Shown here one piece after another: positions 8,200 to 16,770 of a DNA stretch of 64,000 nucleotides. The notes under the pieces were generated by a model. The model was not told the origin of the DNA, ran no database searches, and saw only the letters and a program-made list of their open reading frames with translations. The DNA comes from Mesorhizobium sp. WSM4311 (lineage in GTDB: Bacteria; Pseudomonadota; Alphaproteobacteria; Rhizobiales; Rhizobiaceae): assembly GCF_002295115.1 (NCBI RefSeq), contig NZ_NSFV01000007.1, forward strand, positions 62,001 through 126,000, written 5' to 3'. The position numbers and the translations under genes are program-made. Each line of letters starts with the position of its first letter. Positions within the stretch are counted from its first letter, which is position 1.

Positions 8200-8811
8200 T
8201 CAGGATTTCATGAAGCCGATGAAATCGTCAGGCGCGGCGCGGCCCATTTCTTCTTCCCAGTGACGGCGGCAGAGCGAGACATAGACATCCTTGCCGATCG
8301 CCACCTGTTCGCCCCGGTGGGCCACCTTGCCGTCCGGGCCGAGCCGCACGACCATCGTCGCCTTACGGCCGCAGCGGCAAATGGTGCGCACCTCGCGCAG
8401 GTCGTCGGCGATCGCCAGCAGCGCGCGCGAGCCGGAAAACAGCTTGCCCTGGAAATCGGTGCGCAGGCCGTAGCACATGACGGGGATGTTCAGCCGGTCG
8501 GCGATGCGGGCCAATTGCCAGACCTGCTCTTCCTCGAGGAACTGCGCCTCGTCGACGAAGACGCAGTGCACCGTCGTATGGTCGTGATGTTCGGCGACGC
8601 GGGCGAACAGGTCGTCGCCGTCGCGGAACATCTCGGCTTCGGTCTCCAGCCCGATGCGCGACGAGATCAGGCCGCTGTCGCCCTTGCGGTAATGGCCGGC
8701 GACGAACAGCATCGTCGTCATGCCGCGTTCGCGATAATTGTACGAGGCCTGCAAGAGCATCGTCGTCTTGCCGGCATTCATCGTTGCGTAGTTGAAGTAG
8801 AGCTTGGCCAT
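8200..8811 (-). CDS. tdk: Thymidine kinase (type II)
   Basis: Encodes 203 residues, the normal length for bacterial Tdk. It phosphorylates thymidine with ATP to dTMP in the salvage pathway. Seen: the N-terminal MAKLYFNYATMNAGKTTMLL with its P-loop (MNAGKTT), the catalytic strand HCVFVDEAQFL, the thymidine-side loop YGLRTDFQGKLF, and zinc-binding cysteines in ICRCGRKA and near the end in LCRRHW. The similarity to the E. coli enzyme is strong along the whole length. It is convergent with the EamA remnant, whose stop is only 14 bases away. Monocistronic by context. Confidence 0.97.
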   Translation of the reverse strand: MAKLYFNYATMNAGKTTMLLQASYNYRERGMTTMLFVAGHYRKGDSGLISSRIGLETEAEMFRDGDDLFARVAEHHDHTTVHCVFVDEAQFLEEEQVWQLARIADRLNIPVMCYGLRTDFQGKLFSGSRALLAIADDLREVRTICRCGRKATMVVRLGPDGKVAHRGEQVAIGKDVYVSLCRRHWEEEMGRAAPDDFIGFMKS

Positions 8812-9236
8812 GCCGTCCTTTACGGTCCGTTGATATTCAGGCGATGCCGGCCTGCAAATGGCCGTGCCCTGCGCTTCCCCGTTCTACTGCGTCGCAGTAG
8901 ATCTGTGCTCACATGCCCAAAAGTACGCTCCGCTCCGGTTCTCGGGCCCACCATTTTCGTCTCGGCCTGACCTGAATCCAAACAGACCTTAAGCCGAGTT
9001 GCCTCTGCGCGGGGAGGGGCCGCTGGCGCATTCCCCTGAAAAAGCCGGCTCGCCGCTGAAAAAGATGAGCGGCGTGACAAAAGCGTCAGCCGTGTCGCTG
9101 ATTGGCCATTCCGCGCCGTTGATCGTGATTGCCTTAGCGCTTGAAACTACACCAGAATGGTGTTTGGCTGACGAAACAAGGCGGGCAGAGAAACCGTTAC
9201 GACGCTTCGCCAAAGAATCACAATGGGAGACTGTCT
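8812..9236. other. Intergenic region between tdk and choX
   Basis: 425 bases without a credible gene, holding divergent promoters for tdk and choX. A small perfect inverted repeat, TACTGCG-T-CGCAGTA, lies at about 8885-8899. The segment ending at 9236 carries GGGAGA, the Shine-Dalgarno sequence of choX. I could not identify a specific operator; the family repressor of choline uptake in rhizobia is not encoded nearby. Confidence 0.4.
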
Positions 9237-10172
9237 ATGTCGCGTATGAATTCCTTCGTCGCCGGCCTCGGCCTGGCGGCTTTCCTGTCCACGAGTGCCG
9301 CCTTTGCCGGCGATCCGGCGAGCTGCAAGGCGGTGCGTCTTTCCGATGTCGGCTGGACCGACATCCAGGCCACCACGGGGCTCGCTTCGGTGCTGCTCAC
9401 CGCGCTCGGCTATGAGCCGCAGGTGATCCAGCTCTCGGTTCCGGTGACCTATGCGTCGCTGAAGAACAAGGACCTCGACGTCTTCCTCGGCAACTGGATG
9501 CCGTCGATGACCAACGACATCAAGGACTATACCGCCGACGGTTCGGTCGAGACCGTCAGCCAGAACCTCTCCGGCGCCGGCTATGGCATCGTCGTGCCGA
9601 CCTATGTCGCGGACGCCGGCGTCAAGACGCTGACCGACCTTGGCAAGTTCAAGGACAAGTTCAACGGCAAGATCTATGGCATCGAGGCCGGCAATGACGG
9701 CAACCGCATCATCCTCGACATGATCAAGAACCCGAAGGACAATCTTGAGGGCTTCGAACTGGTCGAGTCCTCGGAGGCCGGCATGCTGACGCAGGCCGAG
9801 CAGTCGATGAAGAACAATGAATGGATCGCCTTCCTCGGCTGGACGCCGCATCCGGTGATGGGCGCCATGAAGATCACCTATCTCGACGGCATGGGCGACA
9901 GCGGCTTCGGCGCCGCCACCGTGTCGACCAATGTGCGCAAGGGCTACACGACCGAATGCCCGAATGTCGGCAAGTTCATCACCAACCTGAAGTTCAATCT
10001 GGATATGGAAGGCCAGATGATGGACGCGATCCTGAAGGGCGGTGACGCCCAGACGGTCGCCACCGACTGGCTGAAGAAGAACCCGGACGCGGTCAAGCCG
10101 TGGATCGCCGGCGTGACCACCTTCGACGGCGGCGACGCCGCAGCGGCGGTCAAGACCGCGCTCGGAAGCTGA
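9237..10172 (+). CDS. choX: Choline ABC transporter substrate-binding protein
   Basis: Encodes 311 residues from ATG 9237 (MSRMNSFVAGLGL), chosen for the GGGAGA eight bases upstream and because it yields a clean signal peptide ending AAFAGDPA. It is a periplasmic ProX/OpuAC-type binding protein. The conserved phrases VRLSDVGWTDIQATTGLA, VFLGNWMPSM and AFLGWTPHPVM supply the aromatic residues of the quaternary-ammonium cage. Similarity is closest to the rhizobial ChoX, which binds choline with high affinity. It is followed by the permease and ATPase genes, with a hairpin terminator between choX and choW that probably makes the binding protein more abundant than the membrane parts. Confidence 0.93.
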   Translation: MSRMNSFVAGLGLAAFLSTSAAFAGDPASCKAVRLSDVGWTDIQATTGLASVLLTALGYEPQVIQLSVPVTYASLKNKDLDVFLGNWMPSMTNDIKDYTADGSVETVSQNLSGAGYGIVVPTYVADAGVKTLTDLGKFKDKFNGKIYGIEAGNDGNRIILDMIKNPKDNLEGFELVESSEAGMLTQAEQSMKNNEWIAFLGWTPHPVMGAMKITYLDGMGDSGFGAATVSTNVRKGYTTECPNVGKFITNLKFNLDMEGQMMDAILKGGDAQTVATDWLKKNPDAVKPWIAGVTTFDGGDAAAAVKTALGS

Positions 10173-10206
10173 GCCGACTTCGCATCCGGCATGACCGGAT
10201 GAAGAT

Positions 10207-10238
10207 GGGCAGCCGTTTGACAAAGGGCTGCCCTTTTT
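10207..10238 (+). terminator. Intra-operon hairpin terminator after choX
   Basis: The stem GGGCAGCC (10207-10214) pairs with GGCTGCCC (10226-10233) and is followed directly by five T residues. It lies 35 bases after the choX stop and upstream of choW, a place where partial termination is often used to keep binding protein in excess. Confidence 0.85.
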
Positions 10239-10309
10239 CACATCCTGTGACAAGATGACGTTGCGACAGCGCGGGGCCGAAGTCAGAGCCCTGGTGGAAG
10301 AGGGGTGAG

Positions 10310-11164
10310 ATGGATCCGATTTCCAAATTCATGGTCGATCACAAGATCCCGATCGGCGCTTGGGGAAAGTCCTTTTTCGGGTTCCTGACCGATAATTTCG
10401 ACACCATCTTCAGAGCCTTCTCCAACGGTCTGAATTTCATTCTCGACGGGCTGGTCGACCTCCTGCTGATGGTGCCGCCGGTGCTGCTGGCGCTGGTCAT
10501 CGCTGGTATTGCCTGGTTGCTGCAGCGCTCGCGGCCGCTCGCCATCGGCGTCTTTCTCGGCCTGATCTTCATCATCAACCAGAACCTGTGGAAGCAGACC
10601 GTGCAGACGCTGGTGCTGGTCGTCGCCGCCGCCGCCATGGCCATGGCCATCGGCGTGCCGCTCGGCATCTGGGCGGCGCACAAGCCGAAGGTCTACCGTG
10701 TCATGCTGCCGGTGCTCGATCTGATGCAGACCCTGCCGACCTTCGTCTACCTGATCCCGGTCTTGACGCTGTTCGGCCTCGGCAACGCGCCCGGCCTCAT
10801 CGTCACCATCATCTTCGTCATCCCGACCGCGGTCAGGCTCACCCATCTCGGCGTCGTTTCTGTGCCGAAGTCGATCATCGAGGCGGGCGAAGCGTTCGGC
10901 GCCACCAAGAGCCAGCTGTTGTGGAAGGTGGAGCTGCCGTCGGCGCTGCCCACCATCATGGCGGGGCTGACGCAGTCGATCATGCTGTCGCTGTCGATGG
11001 TGGTGTTCGCGGCCCTCATCGGCGCCGGTGGGCTGGGCACGGAGATCAACCGCGCGCTCGGCTCGCGCCGCATCGATCTCGGGCTTGAGGCGGGCCTTGC
11101 CATCGTCGTGCTGGCCATCGTGCTCGACCGAATGACCCGCATTGGCGTTGGAGGCAAGAAATGA
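10310..11164 (+). CDS. choW: Choline ABC transporter permease
   Basis: Encodes 284 residues from ATG 10310, with GAGGGG just upstream. An N-terminal amphipathic part is followed by about six membrane helices in the ProW/OpuAB pattern. The conserved permease loop that docks to the ATPase is visible as VPKSIIEAGEAFGATKSQLLWKVELP (written here in one piece only to mark residues about 185-210; the key part is EAGEAFGA). It forms the inner-membrane channel for choline. The end overlaps the start of choV by four bases (ATGA at 11161), which indicates translational coupling. Confidence 0.93.
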   Translation: MDPISKFMVDHKIPIGAWGKSFFGFLTDNFDTIFRAFSNGLNFILDGLVDLLLMVPPVLLALVIAGIAWLLQRSRPLAIGVFLGLIFIINQNLWKQTVQTLVLVVAAAAMAMAIGVPLGIWAAHKPKVYRVMLPVLDLMQTLPTFVYLIPVLTLFGLGNAPGLIVTIIFVIPTAVRLTHLGVVSVPKSIIEAGEAFGATKSQLLWKVELPSALPTIMAGLTQSIMLSLSMVVFAALIGAGGLGTEINRALGSRRIDLGLEAGLAIVVLAIVLDRMTRIGVGGKK

Positions 11165-12342
11165 CCGTCGCCGTCGATTTCAAGAACGTCGATATCGTCT
11201 TCGGCGCCGACCAGGCCGGTTCGCTTGCGATGATCGACAAGGGCGCCACACGCGCCGAAATCCTGGAGAAAACCGGCAATGTGCTGGGCTGCGCCGGCGC
11301 CAGCCTTACCGTGCATGAAGGCGAGATCTCCGTGCTGATGGGTCTGTCGGGCTCCGGCAAGTCGACCCTGCTTCGGGCCGTCAACAGGCTCAACGTGGTG
11401 TCGCGCGGCCAGGTTCTGGTCAAGGACGGCGACAAGATCGTCGACGTCGTCACCTGCGACGAGCCGACCTTGCGGCGCTTGCGCCAGAAGCAGGTTGCGA
11501 TGGTGTTCCAGCAGTTCGGCCTGCTGCCGTGGCGCACGGTCGAGGAAAATGTCGGCCTCGGCCTCGAACTTGCCGGCGTGCCGGACGCCGAACGCAAGGA
11601 GCGCGTGCACAGGCAGCTCAAGCTGGTCAATCTCGACCAGTGGTCGAAGAAATACGCGCACGAGCTGTCGGGCGGCATGCAGCAGCGCGTCGGCCTGGCC
11701 CGTGCCTTCGCCACCGAAGCGCCGATCCTGTTGATGGACGAGCCGTTCTCCGCGCTCGACCCGCTGATCCGCACCAAGCTGCAGGACGAACTGCTGCAGC
11801 TGCAGGCCGAGCTGAAGAAAACCATCATCTTCGTCAGCCATGACCTGGAAGAGGCGCTGAAGATCGGCAGCCATATCACCATCATGGAGGGCGGGCGCAT
11901 CGTCCAGACCGGCGCGCCGGAAGACATCGTGCTGCGCCCCGCCAACGACTATGTCCGCGACTTCATCGCCAATGTGAACCCGCTCTCGGTGCTGACCGCC
12001 TGGAACGTCATGCGCGATCGCCGCGACCTCGAGCACGGCGACAATGGCTGGGTGTGGCTAGACCGGCGCAAGACGACGCGCTTCAAGATCGACGATCACG
12101 GCCTGGTGGCGGCGGCCGAACGCGATGGCAAGCCGGCGGTGTGGGTGTCCTGCGCCGATGTCGAGGGCCAGCCGGAGGAAGTGGCGCAAGTGTTCTGGGC
12201 CAATCCCGGCACGTCGCTGAAAACCGTCATGCTGGCCATGCACCGTTCGCAGACAGCACCCGTGGCACTGTTCGACGACCAGTCCCGCTTTGTCGGCGCC
12301 ATCGGGATCCGCGACGTGCTGAGGGCGGTGCTGCGGCGCTAG
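11161..12342 (+). CDS. choV: Choline ABC transporter ATP-binding protein
   Basis: Encodes 393 residues. The nucleotide-binding domain contains Walker A GLSGSGKST at about residue 62, the Q-loop VFQQFGLLPW, the ABC signature LSGGMQQRV, Walker B ILLMDEPFSALDPL and the switch HDLEEAL. The domain is preceded by about 50 residues including FGADQAGSLAMIDKGATRAEI, typical of the ProV/glycine-betaine branch. After about residue 280 comes a C-terminal extension that looks like a degenerate regulatory domain, with no clear CBS repeat. It powers ChoW in the cytoplasm face of the membrane. Fully consistent with a choline/betaine importer. Confidence 0.93.
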   Translation: MTVAVDFKNVDIVFGADQAGSLAMIDKGATRAEILEKTGNVLGCAGASLTVHEGEISVLMGLSGSGKSTLLRAVNRLNVVSRGQVLVKDGDKIVDVVTCDEPTLRRLRQKQVAMVFQQFGLLPWRTVEENVGLGLELAGVPDAERKERVHRQLKLVNLDQWSKKYAHELSGGMQQRVGLARAFATEAPILLMDEPFSALDPLIRTKLQDELLQLQAELKKTIIFVSHDLEEALKIGSHITIMEGGRIVQTGAPEDIVLRPANDYVRDFIANVNPLSVLTAWNVMRDRRDLEHGDNGWVWLDRRKTTRFKIDDHGLVAAAERDGKPAVWVSCADVEGQPEEVAQVFWANPGTSLKTVMLAMHRSQTAPVALFDDQSRFVGAIGIRDVLRAVLRR

Positions 12343-12389
12343 CAATAGAGGAGCGGCGAGACCTCCTTCAACTATCAGGAAAAGGCGCT

Positions 12390-12680
12390 TTGGAGCGGAT
12401 TTTGGGTTGGCTGTCTAAACCGCGGACCGCGCAAACTGCGCTCGGGGTACTGCTCGTGATTGCGATGCGATCGATCCTGGAGTTTTTCAGGATCGGCGGT
12501 GCGAGCGGCACGCAACTGAGTGCAAATCAGCTCTTTTATATCGAAGGGACGCTCGCAGCCATCATTGCCGCATTCGCAGTTCTTGTCCTGCATGCATTCG
12601 GGCGGCATGGTTGGGCGACCCTCTTCAGCGGCGCAGCGATAGTTGCCCTGCTGGCATGGAAGATCGCCGTCATCCGTTGA
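12390..12680 (+). CDS. Small membrane protein, unknown
   Basis: Encodes 96 residues from TTG 12390, with AGGAAAAGG placed five or so bases upstream; no better start is present in the frame. The product has three hydrophobic stretches: ALGVLLVIAMRSILEFF, TLAAIIAAFAVLVLHAF and WATLFSGAAIVALLAWKIAV. It looks like an inner-membrane protein. I recognise no family. It follows choV by 47 bases on the same strand but has no evident link to choline transport. It converges on the histidine kinase gene. Confidence 0.6.
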   Translation: MERILGWLSKPRTAQTALGVLLVIAMRSILEFFRIGGASGTQLSANQLFYIEGTLAAIIAAFAVLVLHAFGRHGWATLFSGAAIVALLAWKIAVIR

Positions 12681-12718
12681 AAAACGGCAAAACGGGAACA
12701 CATCCGAGGCGACCTGCG

Positions 12719-14128
12719 TCAGGCCGCCAATGGCAGGCGCAGCTCGGTCAGCAGCCCGCCGTCCGGATGGTTGGACAGGCGGATCTCGCCGCCGGCGGCG
12801 CGCGCGATGTTGCGGGCGATGGTGAGGCCCAGCCCAAGGCCGCCGGTCTGGCGGTTGCGGGACTGTTCGAGGCGCACGAAGGAGCCGAAGACGGCATCGA
12901 TCTGTGCCTGCGGTATGCCAGGCCCTTCGTCGCGGATGGTGAGCGTGATCGTGCCGTCCGAGCGGTGCAGGCTGAGATGCGCCTTCTTGCCGTAAGTGAC
13001 GGCGTTCTGCACCAGATTGGTGACGCAGCGTTTGAGTGCCACCGGCCGCGCGATGCAGATCAGGCCGCGAGAACGGGTGTCGTCATTGTCGAACGAGACT
13101 TCCGGATAGGGGTCGGCGATCGATTCCACGAGCGACCAGAAGTCGATGCGCTCGGCCTTTTCCTCGTTCACCTCGAAAGTGGCGAAGTCGATCACTGAAC
13201 TGGCGATGCTCTCGACATCGGCGAGATCATGCGCCAGCGCCTCGCGAACCGCCGATTTGCGCAACAGTTCGAGCCGCAGCCGCATGCGTGTCATCGGCGT
13301 GCGCAAATCATGCGCGAGTGCCGCGGCGAGATGTTCGCGGTCCTCGACATATTCGCGCAGCCTCTTCTGCATGGCGTTGATCGCCCTGGCGGCGGCCCGC
13401 ACCTCTCGGCTGCCCGACTCGGCGATCGGCGGGCTTTTCAGGTCCTTGCCGATCCGGTTCACGGCGGTTTCCATCATCCGGTAGGGCGCGGTCAGCCGGC
13501 GCAGCGACCAGATCGACATGATCACCACCAGGCCGGCGATCAGCGAATAGAGCGGCAGGCTGTCGAAGCTCAGGATCGGGCCGACGGGCGTGATCGGCTC
13601 GGTGAAGTTCAGCCACTGGCCGTCGGCGAAGCGCAAGGAGGCCGTCAGCTTGTCGCTCTGGGCGAAATCGGCGGCGAGCACCAGAAGGTCGCGCTCGACC
13701 TGGCCGATATCGGGGCCGGATGCAGTGCCGCTGGCGTCGTCGGCCTCACGCGTTGCCGGATCGCGCCGCACGCGCGCATCGGTGATGCCGAACTTCGACA
13801 GCCGGCCGACGAGAATGTCCTCGAGTTCGGCTAGTTCGTCGTCGCCGGCGATCGAGGAGGTGACGGCGGGCGTGTCGGAGACGGTAAGGGCGTAAGTCGA
13901 GTTGAACAGGCCCGCCGCGGTTGCCTTGCGCTCCTCGGGCGTGGCGCCGCTCATCAGCTGCACCAAGGAGAACGCGCGGTCGTTGAGCCGGTAGAGGTCG
14001 ACCACGTCATTGGCGGCGGCGCGGTCGCGCGACACGATATAGAGGGTCGCGACCTGGCTGATCAGCAGGCCGGCAATGACGATCAGCAGCACCCAGACAG
14101 GCAAGGTCTGCGGCAGGAAACGTCTCAT
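12719..14128 (-). CDS. Sensor histidine kinase (EnvZ-like architecture)
   Basis: Encodes 469 residues. It has a membrane helix at about 10-32, a periplasmic sensor region of about 155 residues, and a second helix at about 190-210. A HAMP-like linker (LRRLTAPYRMMETAVNRI) follows, then the dimerisation/phosphoacceptor box LAHDLRTPMTRM with His at about 273. The ATPase domain has an N box NLVQNAVTYGKK, a G1 box DEGPGIP and a G2 box GGLGLGLTIARN. Everything needed for activity is present. The periplasmic domain is not a type I can name. It overlaps the response-regulator gene by four bases, so the two form one operon with the regulator first. Confidence 0.93.
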   Translation of the reverse strand: MRRFLPQTLPVWVLLIVIAGLLISQVATLYIVSRDRAAANDVVDLYRLNDRAFSLVQLMSGATPEERKATAAGLFNSTYALTVSDTPAVTSSIAGDDELAELEDILVGRLSKFGITDARVRRDPATREADDASGTASGPDIGQVERDLLVLAADFAQSDKLTASLRFADGQWLNFTEPITPVGPILSFDSLPLYSLIAGLVVIMSIWSLRRLTAPYRMMETAVNRIGKDLKSPPIAESGSREVRAAARAINAMQKRLREYVEDREHLAAALAHDLRTPMTRMRLRLELLRKSAVREALAHDLADVESIASSVIDFATFEVNEEKAERIDFWSLVESIADPYPEVSFDNDDTRSRGLICIARPVALKRCVTNLVQNAVTYGKKAHLSLHRSDGTITLTIRDEGPGIPQAQIDAVFGSFVRLEQSRNRQTGGLGLGLTIARNIARAAGGEIRLSNHPDGGLLTELRLPLAA

Positions 14129-14841
14129 TCGGAGGTCGTCTCGGGCAGGAACTGGTAGCCGCCGCTGCGCACCGTCAGGATCAGTTTCGGCGTTTTCGGG
14201 TCATCTTCCATCTTGCGCCGCAGCCGGCTGACCAGGATGTCGATGCTGCGGTCGAAGGAATAGTCGCTGTCGCCGCCGGAGAGCTCGATGAGCTGGTCGC
14301 GGGTCAGCACGCGCTGGGCGCTCTTGACGAAGGTCTGCAGCAGGTTGAATTCGGCCATGGTCAGCTCGACCCTGACATCGTCGGGCGCGGTCAGCCGGCG
14401 CCGCGAACAGTCCATCGTCCAGCCGGCGAAACGGTAGATCTGCTTGGTAGTGGCGCGTTTCGGTTCGGAAGTACCATTGCGCCGCAGCACGGCACGGATA
14501 CGCGCCAGGAGTTCGCGCGGATCGAAGGGCTTGGGCACATAGTCGTCGGCACCCATCTCCAGGCCGACGACGCGGTCGGTGGTCTCGGTGACGGCGGTCA
14601 GCATGATGATCGGTGTCGTATACTGGGCGCGCAGGTCGCGGCACAGTTCCAGCCCGCCCTTGCCGGGCAACATCACGTCGAGCACGATGAGGTCCACCTG
14701 CGCGCGGCGCAGGACGGCCTCCATCTCGGTACCGTCGGCGGCAACTGAAGTGTGCAGGCCCCGCTTCTGGAAGAATTCCTGAAGCAGGTCGCGGATGCCC
14801 TTGTCGTCGTCGACGATCAATATGTGTGCGTCGGATTTCAC
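14125..14841 (-). CDS. OmpR/PhoB-family response regulator
   Basis: Encodes 238 residues from GTG 14841 (VKSDAHILIVDDDKGIRD), which gives the usual family length; an ATG at 14874 would add eleven residues and cannot be excluded. The receiver domain shows the acidic pocket VDDD, the phosphorylated Asp at about 55 in LIVLDVMLPG, Thr in IIMLTAVTE and Lys in VPKPFDPREL. The C-terminal winged-helix domain includes LTMAEFNLLQTF and RSIDILVSRLRRKM. It is the cognate partner of the overlapping histidine kinase. Its targets are unknown; the small secreted proteins encoded just upstream are candidates by position only. Confidence 0.93.
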   Translation of the reverse strand: MKSDAHILIVDDDKGIRDLLQEFFQKRGLHTSVAADGTEMEAVLRRAQVDLIVLDVMLPGKGGLELCRDLRAQYTTPIIMLTAVTETTDRVVGLEMGADDYVPKPFDPRELLARIRAVLRRNGTSEPKRATTKQIYRFAGWTMDCSRRRLTAPDDVRVELTMAEFNLLQTFVKSAQRVLTRDQLIELSGGDSDYSFDRSIDILVSRLRRKMEDDPKTPKLILTVRSGGYQFLPETTSE

Positions 14842-15161
14842 GAGGTGCCCTGTCTCGATTGCCGGCCAAGTCATTCCTGGCAGGTGAGCCACACGATAGA
14901 ATTCGGGCCATATGTTGGCCAGTGCCTTGCTTTTCAAGGGAGAACGAATTCGGCCTTGTTGAAGCTCTCTGTTTCCATGCGTGCGGTTCCCAAAACCGGG
15001 ACCGATTTGGACGATACGCATGAGGCGGGCGGGACAGACACAATCCAGAAACAAAATTCTACAATTGGGAAAAACTCCTGAAAAGGTAGGGCGGCATAAC
15101 GGTGCCGTGGCGGTCAGATTACCGGCTGCGACGCAAAATCTCCGGGTTCACGGAAAAACCG
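14842..15161. other. Divergent intergenic region upstream of the two-component operon
   Basis: 320 bases between the response regulator and the small secreted protein at 15162. It must contain promoters in both directions. It includes a CCCAAAACCGGGACCG segment near 14991-15006 that resembles dispersed rhizobial repeat cores, and AT-richer stretches near 15050-15070 suited to a promoter for 15162. No ORF is convincing. Confidence 0.4.
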
Positions 15162-15461
15162 ATGCCAAGCTTGTCGATCAGTTTGTTGGGTGCGTTGCTG
15201 GGCCTTGGCCTGGTCACCGCCGCTGCTGGACAATCGGACGCAAAGGCGCCGCTCACCCGGAGCGAACGGTGCGCCAATCTCAGCCACCAATTTGATGAAG
15301 CCCTCGAAACCCATGCCACGGCAACGCAGGTCACCGCGGCAAAGGCACTTCAGAGAAAGGGCAACCGGTATTGTGCTGCCAAGAAACAGGCACAGGGCAT
15401 CCGGATGCTCGCCAACGCTTTGAAGCTGCTTGGAGTGACACCGAACGACCCGGTCCAGTGA
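15162..15461 (+). CDS. Small secreted protein, unknown
   Basis: Encodes 99 residues from ATG 15162 (MPSLSISLLGALLGLGLV), chosen because it opens directly with a signal peptide (cleavage near TAAAGQS) and has GGAA upstream. The mature part is helical, about 75 residues, with two cysteines in SERCANLSH and NRYCAAKKQ, spaced so that they may form a disulfide across a helical hairpin. It is periplasmic or secreted by prediction. Family unknown. It is followed 37 bases later by another small secreted protein on the same strand. Confidence 0.7.
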   Translation: MPSLSISLLGALLGLGLVTAAAGQSDAKAPLTRSERCANLSHQFDEALETHATATQVTAAKALQRKGNRYCAAKKQAQGIRMLANALKLLGVTPNDPVQ

Positions 15462-15498
15462 CGCTCAAAATCGACCCGCATAAAAAGGAAATGAAGCC

Positions 15499-15804
15499 AT
15501 GAAAAAGTCCCTCCTGTCGGCCCTCGGTCTCTCCGTTGCTCTTGCCTTCTCGATGCCGGCTCTTGGCAACGCTGCCGCCACCACGACCGCTGCCCCGGCT
15601 GCCGCCACCACGACCACAGCTCCGGCCGCTGCCGCGACGACCACCGCACCGGCCAAGGCTGCTCCGAAGAAGGTTGCCAAGAAGGGCGCCTGCAAGGTGA
15701 CCAAGAAGCACAAGTGCCCGGTCAAGAAGGCCCCTGCCAGGGCGGCCCCCGCGAAGGCAGCCCCCGCCATGGCGGCCCCGAAGGCTGCTGCCAAGAAGCC
15801 CTGA
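15499..15804 (+). CDS. Small secreted Ala/Thr/Lys-rich protein, Asr-like composition
   Basis: Encodes 101 residues from ATG 15499 (MKKSLLSALGLSVALAFSM), with GGAAATGA about 12 bases upstream. After a clear signal peptide, the mature chain is a run of A/T/P repeats and then a lysine-rich tail with two cysteines in GACKV and HKCPV. The composition is strikingly like the E. coli acid-shock protein Asr (signal peptide, T/A/P stretch, K-rich tail), although compositional similarity is not proof of homology. The gene is closed by a strong hairpin at 15826-15864. The DNA has an internal tandem pattern from the repeated codons. Confidence 0.8.
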   Translation: MKKSLLSALGLSVALAFSMPALGNAAATTTAAPAAATTTTAPAAAATTTAPAKAAPKKVAKKGACKVTKKHKCPVKKAPARAAPAKAAPAMAAPKAAAKKP

Positions 15805-15825
15805 TCAGTTTCGAGGTCAGTTCTA

Positions 15826-15864
15826 GCAAGGCCGCCCCGCCGCAACCGGCTGGGGCGGCCTTGC
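15826..15864 (+). terminator. Strong hairpin terminator after the Ala/Thr/Lys-rich gene
   Basis: A perfect 13-bp inverted repeat: GCAAGGCCGCCCC at 15826-15838 and GGGGCGGCCTTGC at 15852-15864, with a 13-base loop. There is no long T run, as is usual for GC-rich genomes. Confidence 0.75.
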
Positions 15865-15964
15865 GCCGAATGCATGGTCGATGAGCTGAACACCGGCGGC
15901 TTGCAGCCGCGCATCTCGATCGTGCTTAACCCGTTTGCAACGCCGGTCGTGTAGGACAATCCGC

Positions 15965-16279
15965 ATGAAGAAGCGGCTTTCGTCCATTTTGCGTTCGATG
16001 GTGATCGGCGGCCTGGTTGCCACCGGTGTCGCCAGGGGGCTGATTCTGCTCACCGCCAGCCCCGTGCCCGATCCTGCCAGTGGCCGCACCGAGCCCTCGC
16101 TGTTCGCGCCGATAATTTCCAGCAACTGGGACTACATCACGCCTGTCCAGGCGTGGCTGCTGATCGTGCTGCTTGCCGTGACGCTGGTCTGCGTTGTCGG
16201 ATGGCTGATCGCGGCCTGGGTGGAGCGCCGGGCGGATGCCGGCGCGAACCGCCGTATCTTCGGCCGCCAGGGCCGTTGA
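15965..16279 (+). CDS. Small membrane protein, unknown
   Basis: Encodes 104 residues from ATG 15965 (MKKRLSSILRSMVIGG), with AGGA about nine bases upstream. It has an N-terminal positively charged start followed by a helix (SMVIGGLVATGVARGLILL) and a second strong helix (AWLLIVLLAVTLVCVVGWLI), ending in an Arg-rich cytosolic tail. The N-in/C-in topology is inferred from charge. I do not recognise a family. It sits between the terminator at 15864 and clpS without obvious operon partners. Confidence 0.65.
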   Translation: MKKRLSSILRSMVIGGLVATGVARGLILLTASPVPDPASGRTEPSLFAPIISSNWDYITPVQAWLLIVLLAVTLVCVVGWLIAAWVERRADAGANRRIFGRQGR

Positions 16280-16418
16280 ACGGCGCCCGACAATTTCCCA
16301 CATGATTGCAAATGACCGGGCCGGCCCGCCGGCCGCCCGCATGCCAATCAAAATGGACGATCGCTGCCGCCCGTGGCAAAATACCGGGTAAAGCCCGATC
16401 GCGAAACTGTCGGTTCCG

Positions 16419-16724
16419 ATGCCAGAAATCACCACAAAACCGCGAACCAAGGTCAAGCCACAGACCGAGCGGCCGAAGCTCTACAAGGTCATCCTCATCA
16501 ATGACGATTTCACGCCGCGCGAATTCGTGGTGACGGTGCTGAAGGGCGAGTTCAAGCTCAGCGAGGATCAGGCGCACCGCATCATGATCACCGCGCACCG
16601 GCGCGGCGTCTGCGTGGTCGCGGTCTTCACCAAGGATGTCGCCGAGACCAAGGCGACGCGAGCCACCGACGCCGGCAAGGCCAAGGGCTACCCGCTGCTG
16701 TTCACGACCGAGCCGGAGGAGTGA
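16419..16724 (+). CDS. clpS: ATP-dependent Clp protease adaptor ClpS
   Basis: Encodes 101 residues. ClpS binds proteins with N-end-rule residues and hands them to ClpAP for degradation in the cytosol. The core is clear: LYKVILINDDFTPREFVVTVL supplies the binding pocket (NDDFTP with the Phe variant of the usual Tyr), and the helix HRIMITAHRRGVCVV follows. Many alphaproteobacteria carry two ClpS proteins. No clpA lies next to this copy and its N-terminal extension is Lys/Thr-rich, so it may be the second (ClpS2-like) paralogue; that is inference. Confidence 0.93.
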   Translation: MPEITTKPRTKVKPQTERPKLYKVILINDDFTPREFVVTVLKGEFKLSEDQAHRIMITAHRRGVCVVAVFTKDVAETKATRATDAGKAKGYPLLFTTEPEE

Positions 16725-16732
16725 GTGATCGG

Positions 16733-16770
16733 TTCGCCACAGGCGAATTCATCGTGCCAGTGGCACGATG
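16733..16770 (+). terminator. Paired hairpins downstream of clpS
   Basis: Two compact inverted repeats follow the clpS stop: TTCGCC-ACA-GGCGAA at 16733-16747 and CATCGTGCCA-G-TGGCACGATG at 16750-16770. There is no T tract. They are a plausible transcript end or stabilising structure for clpS. Confidence 0.5.
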
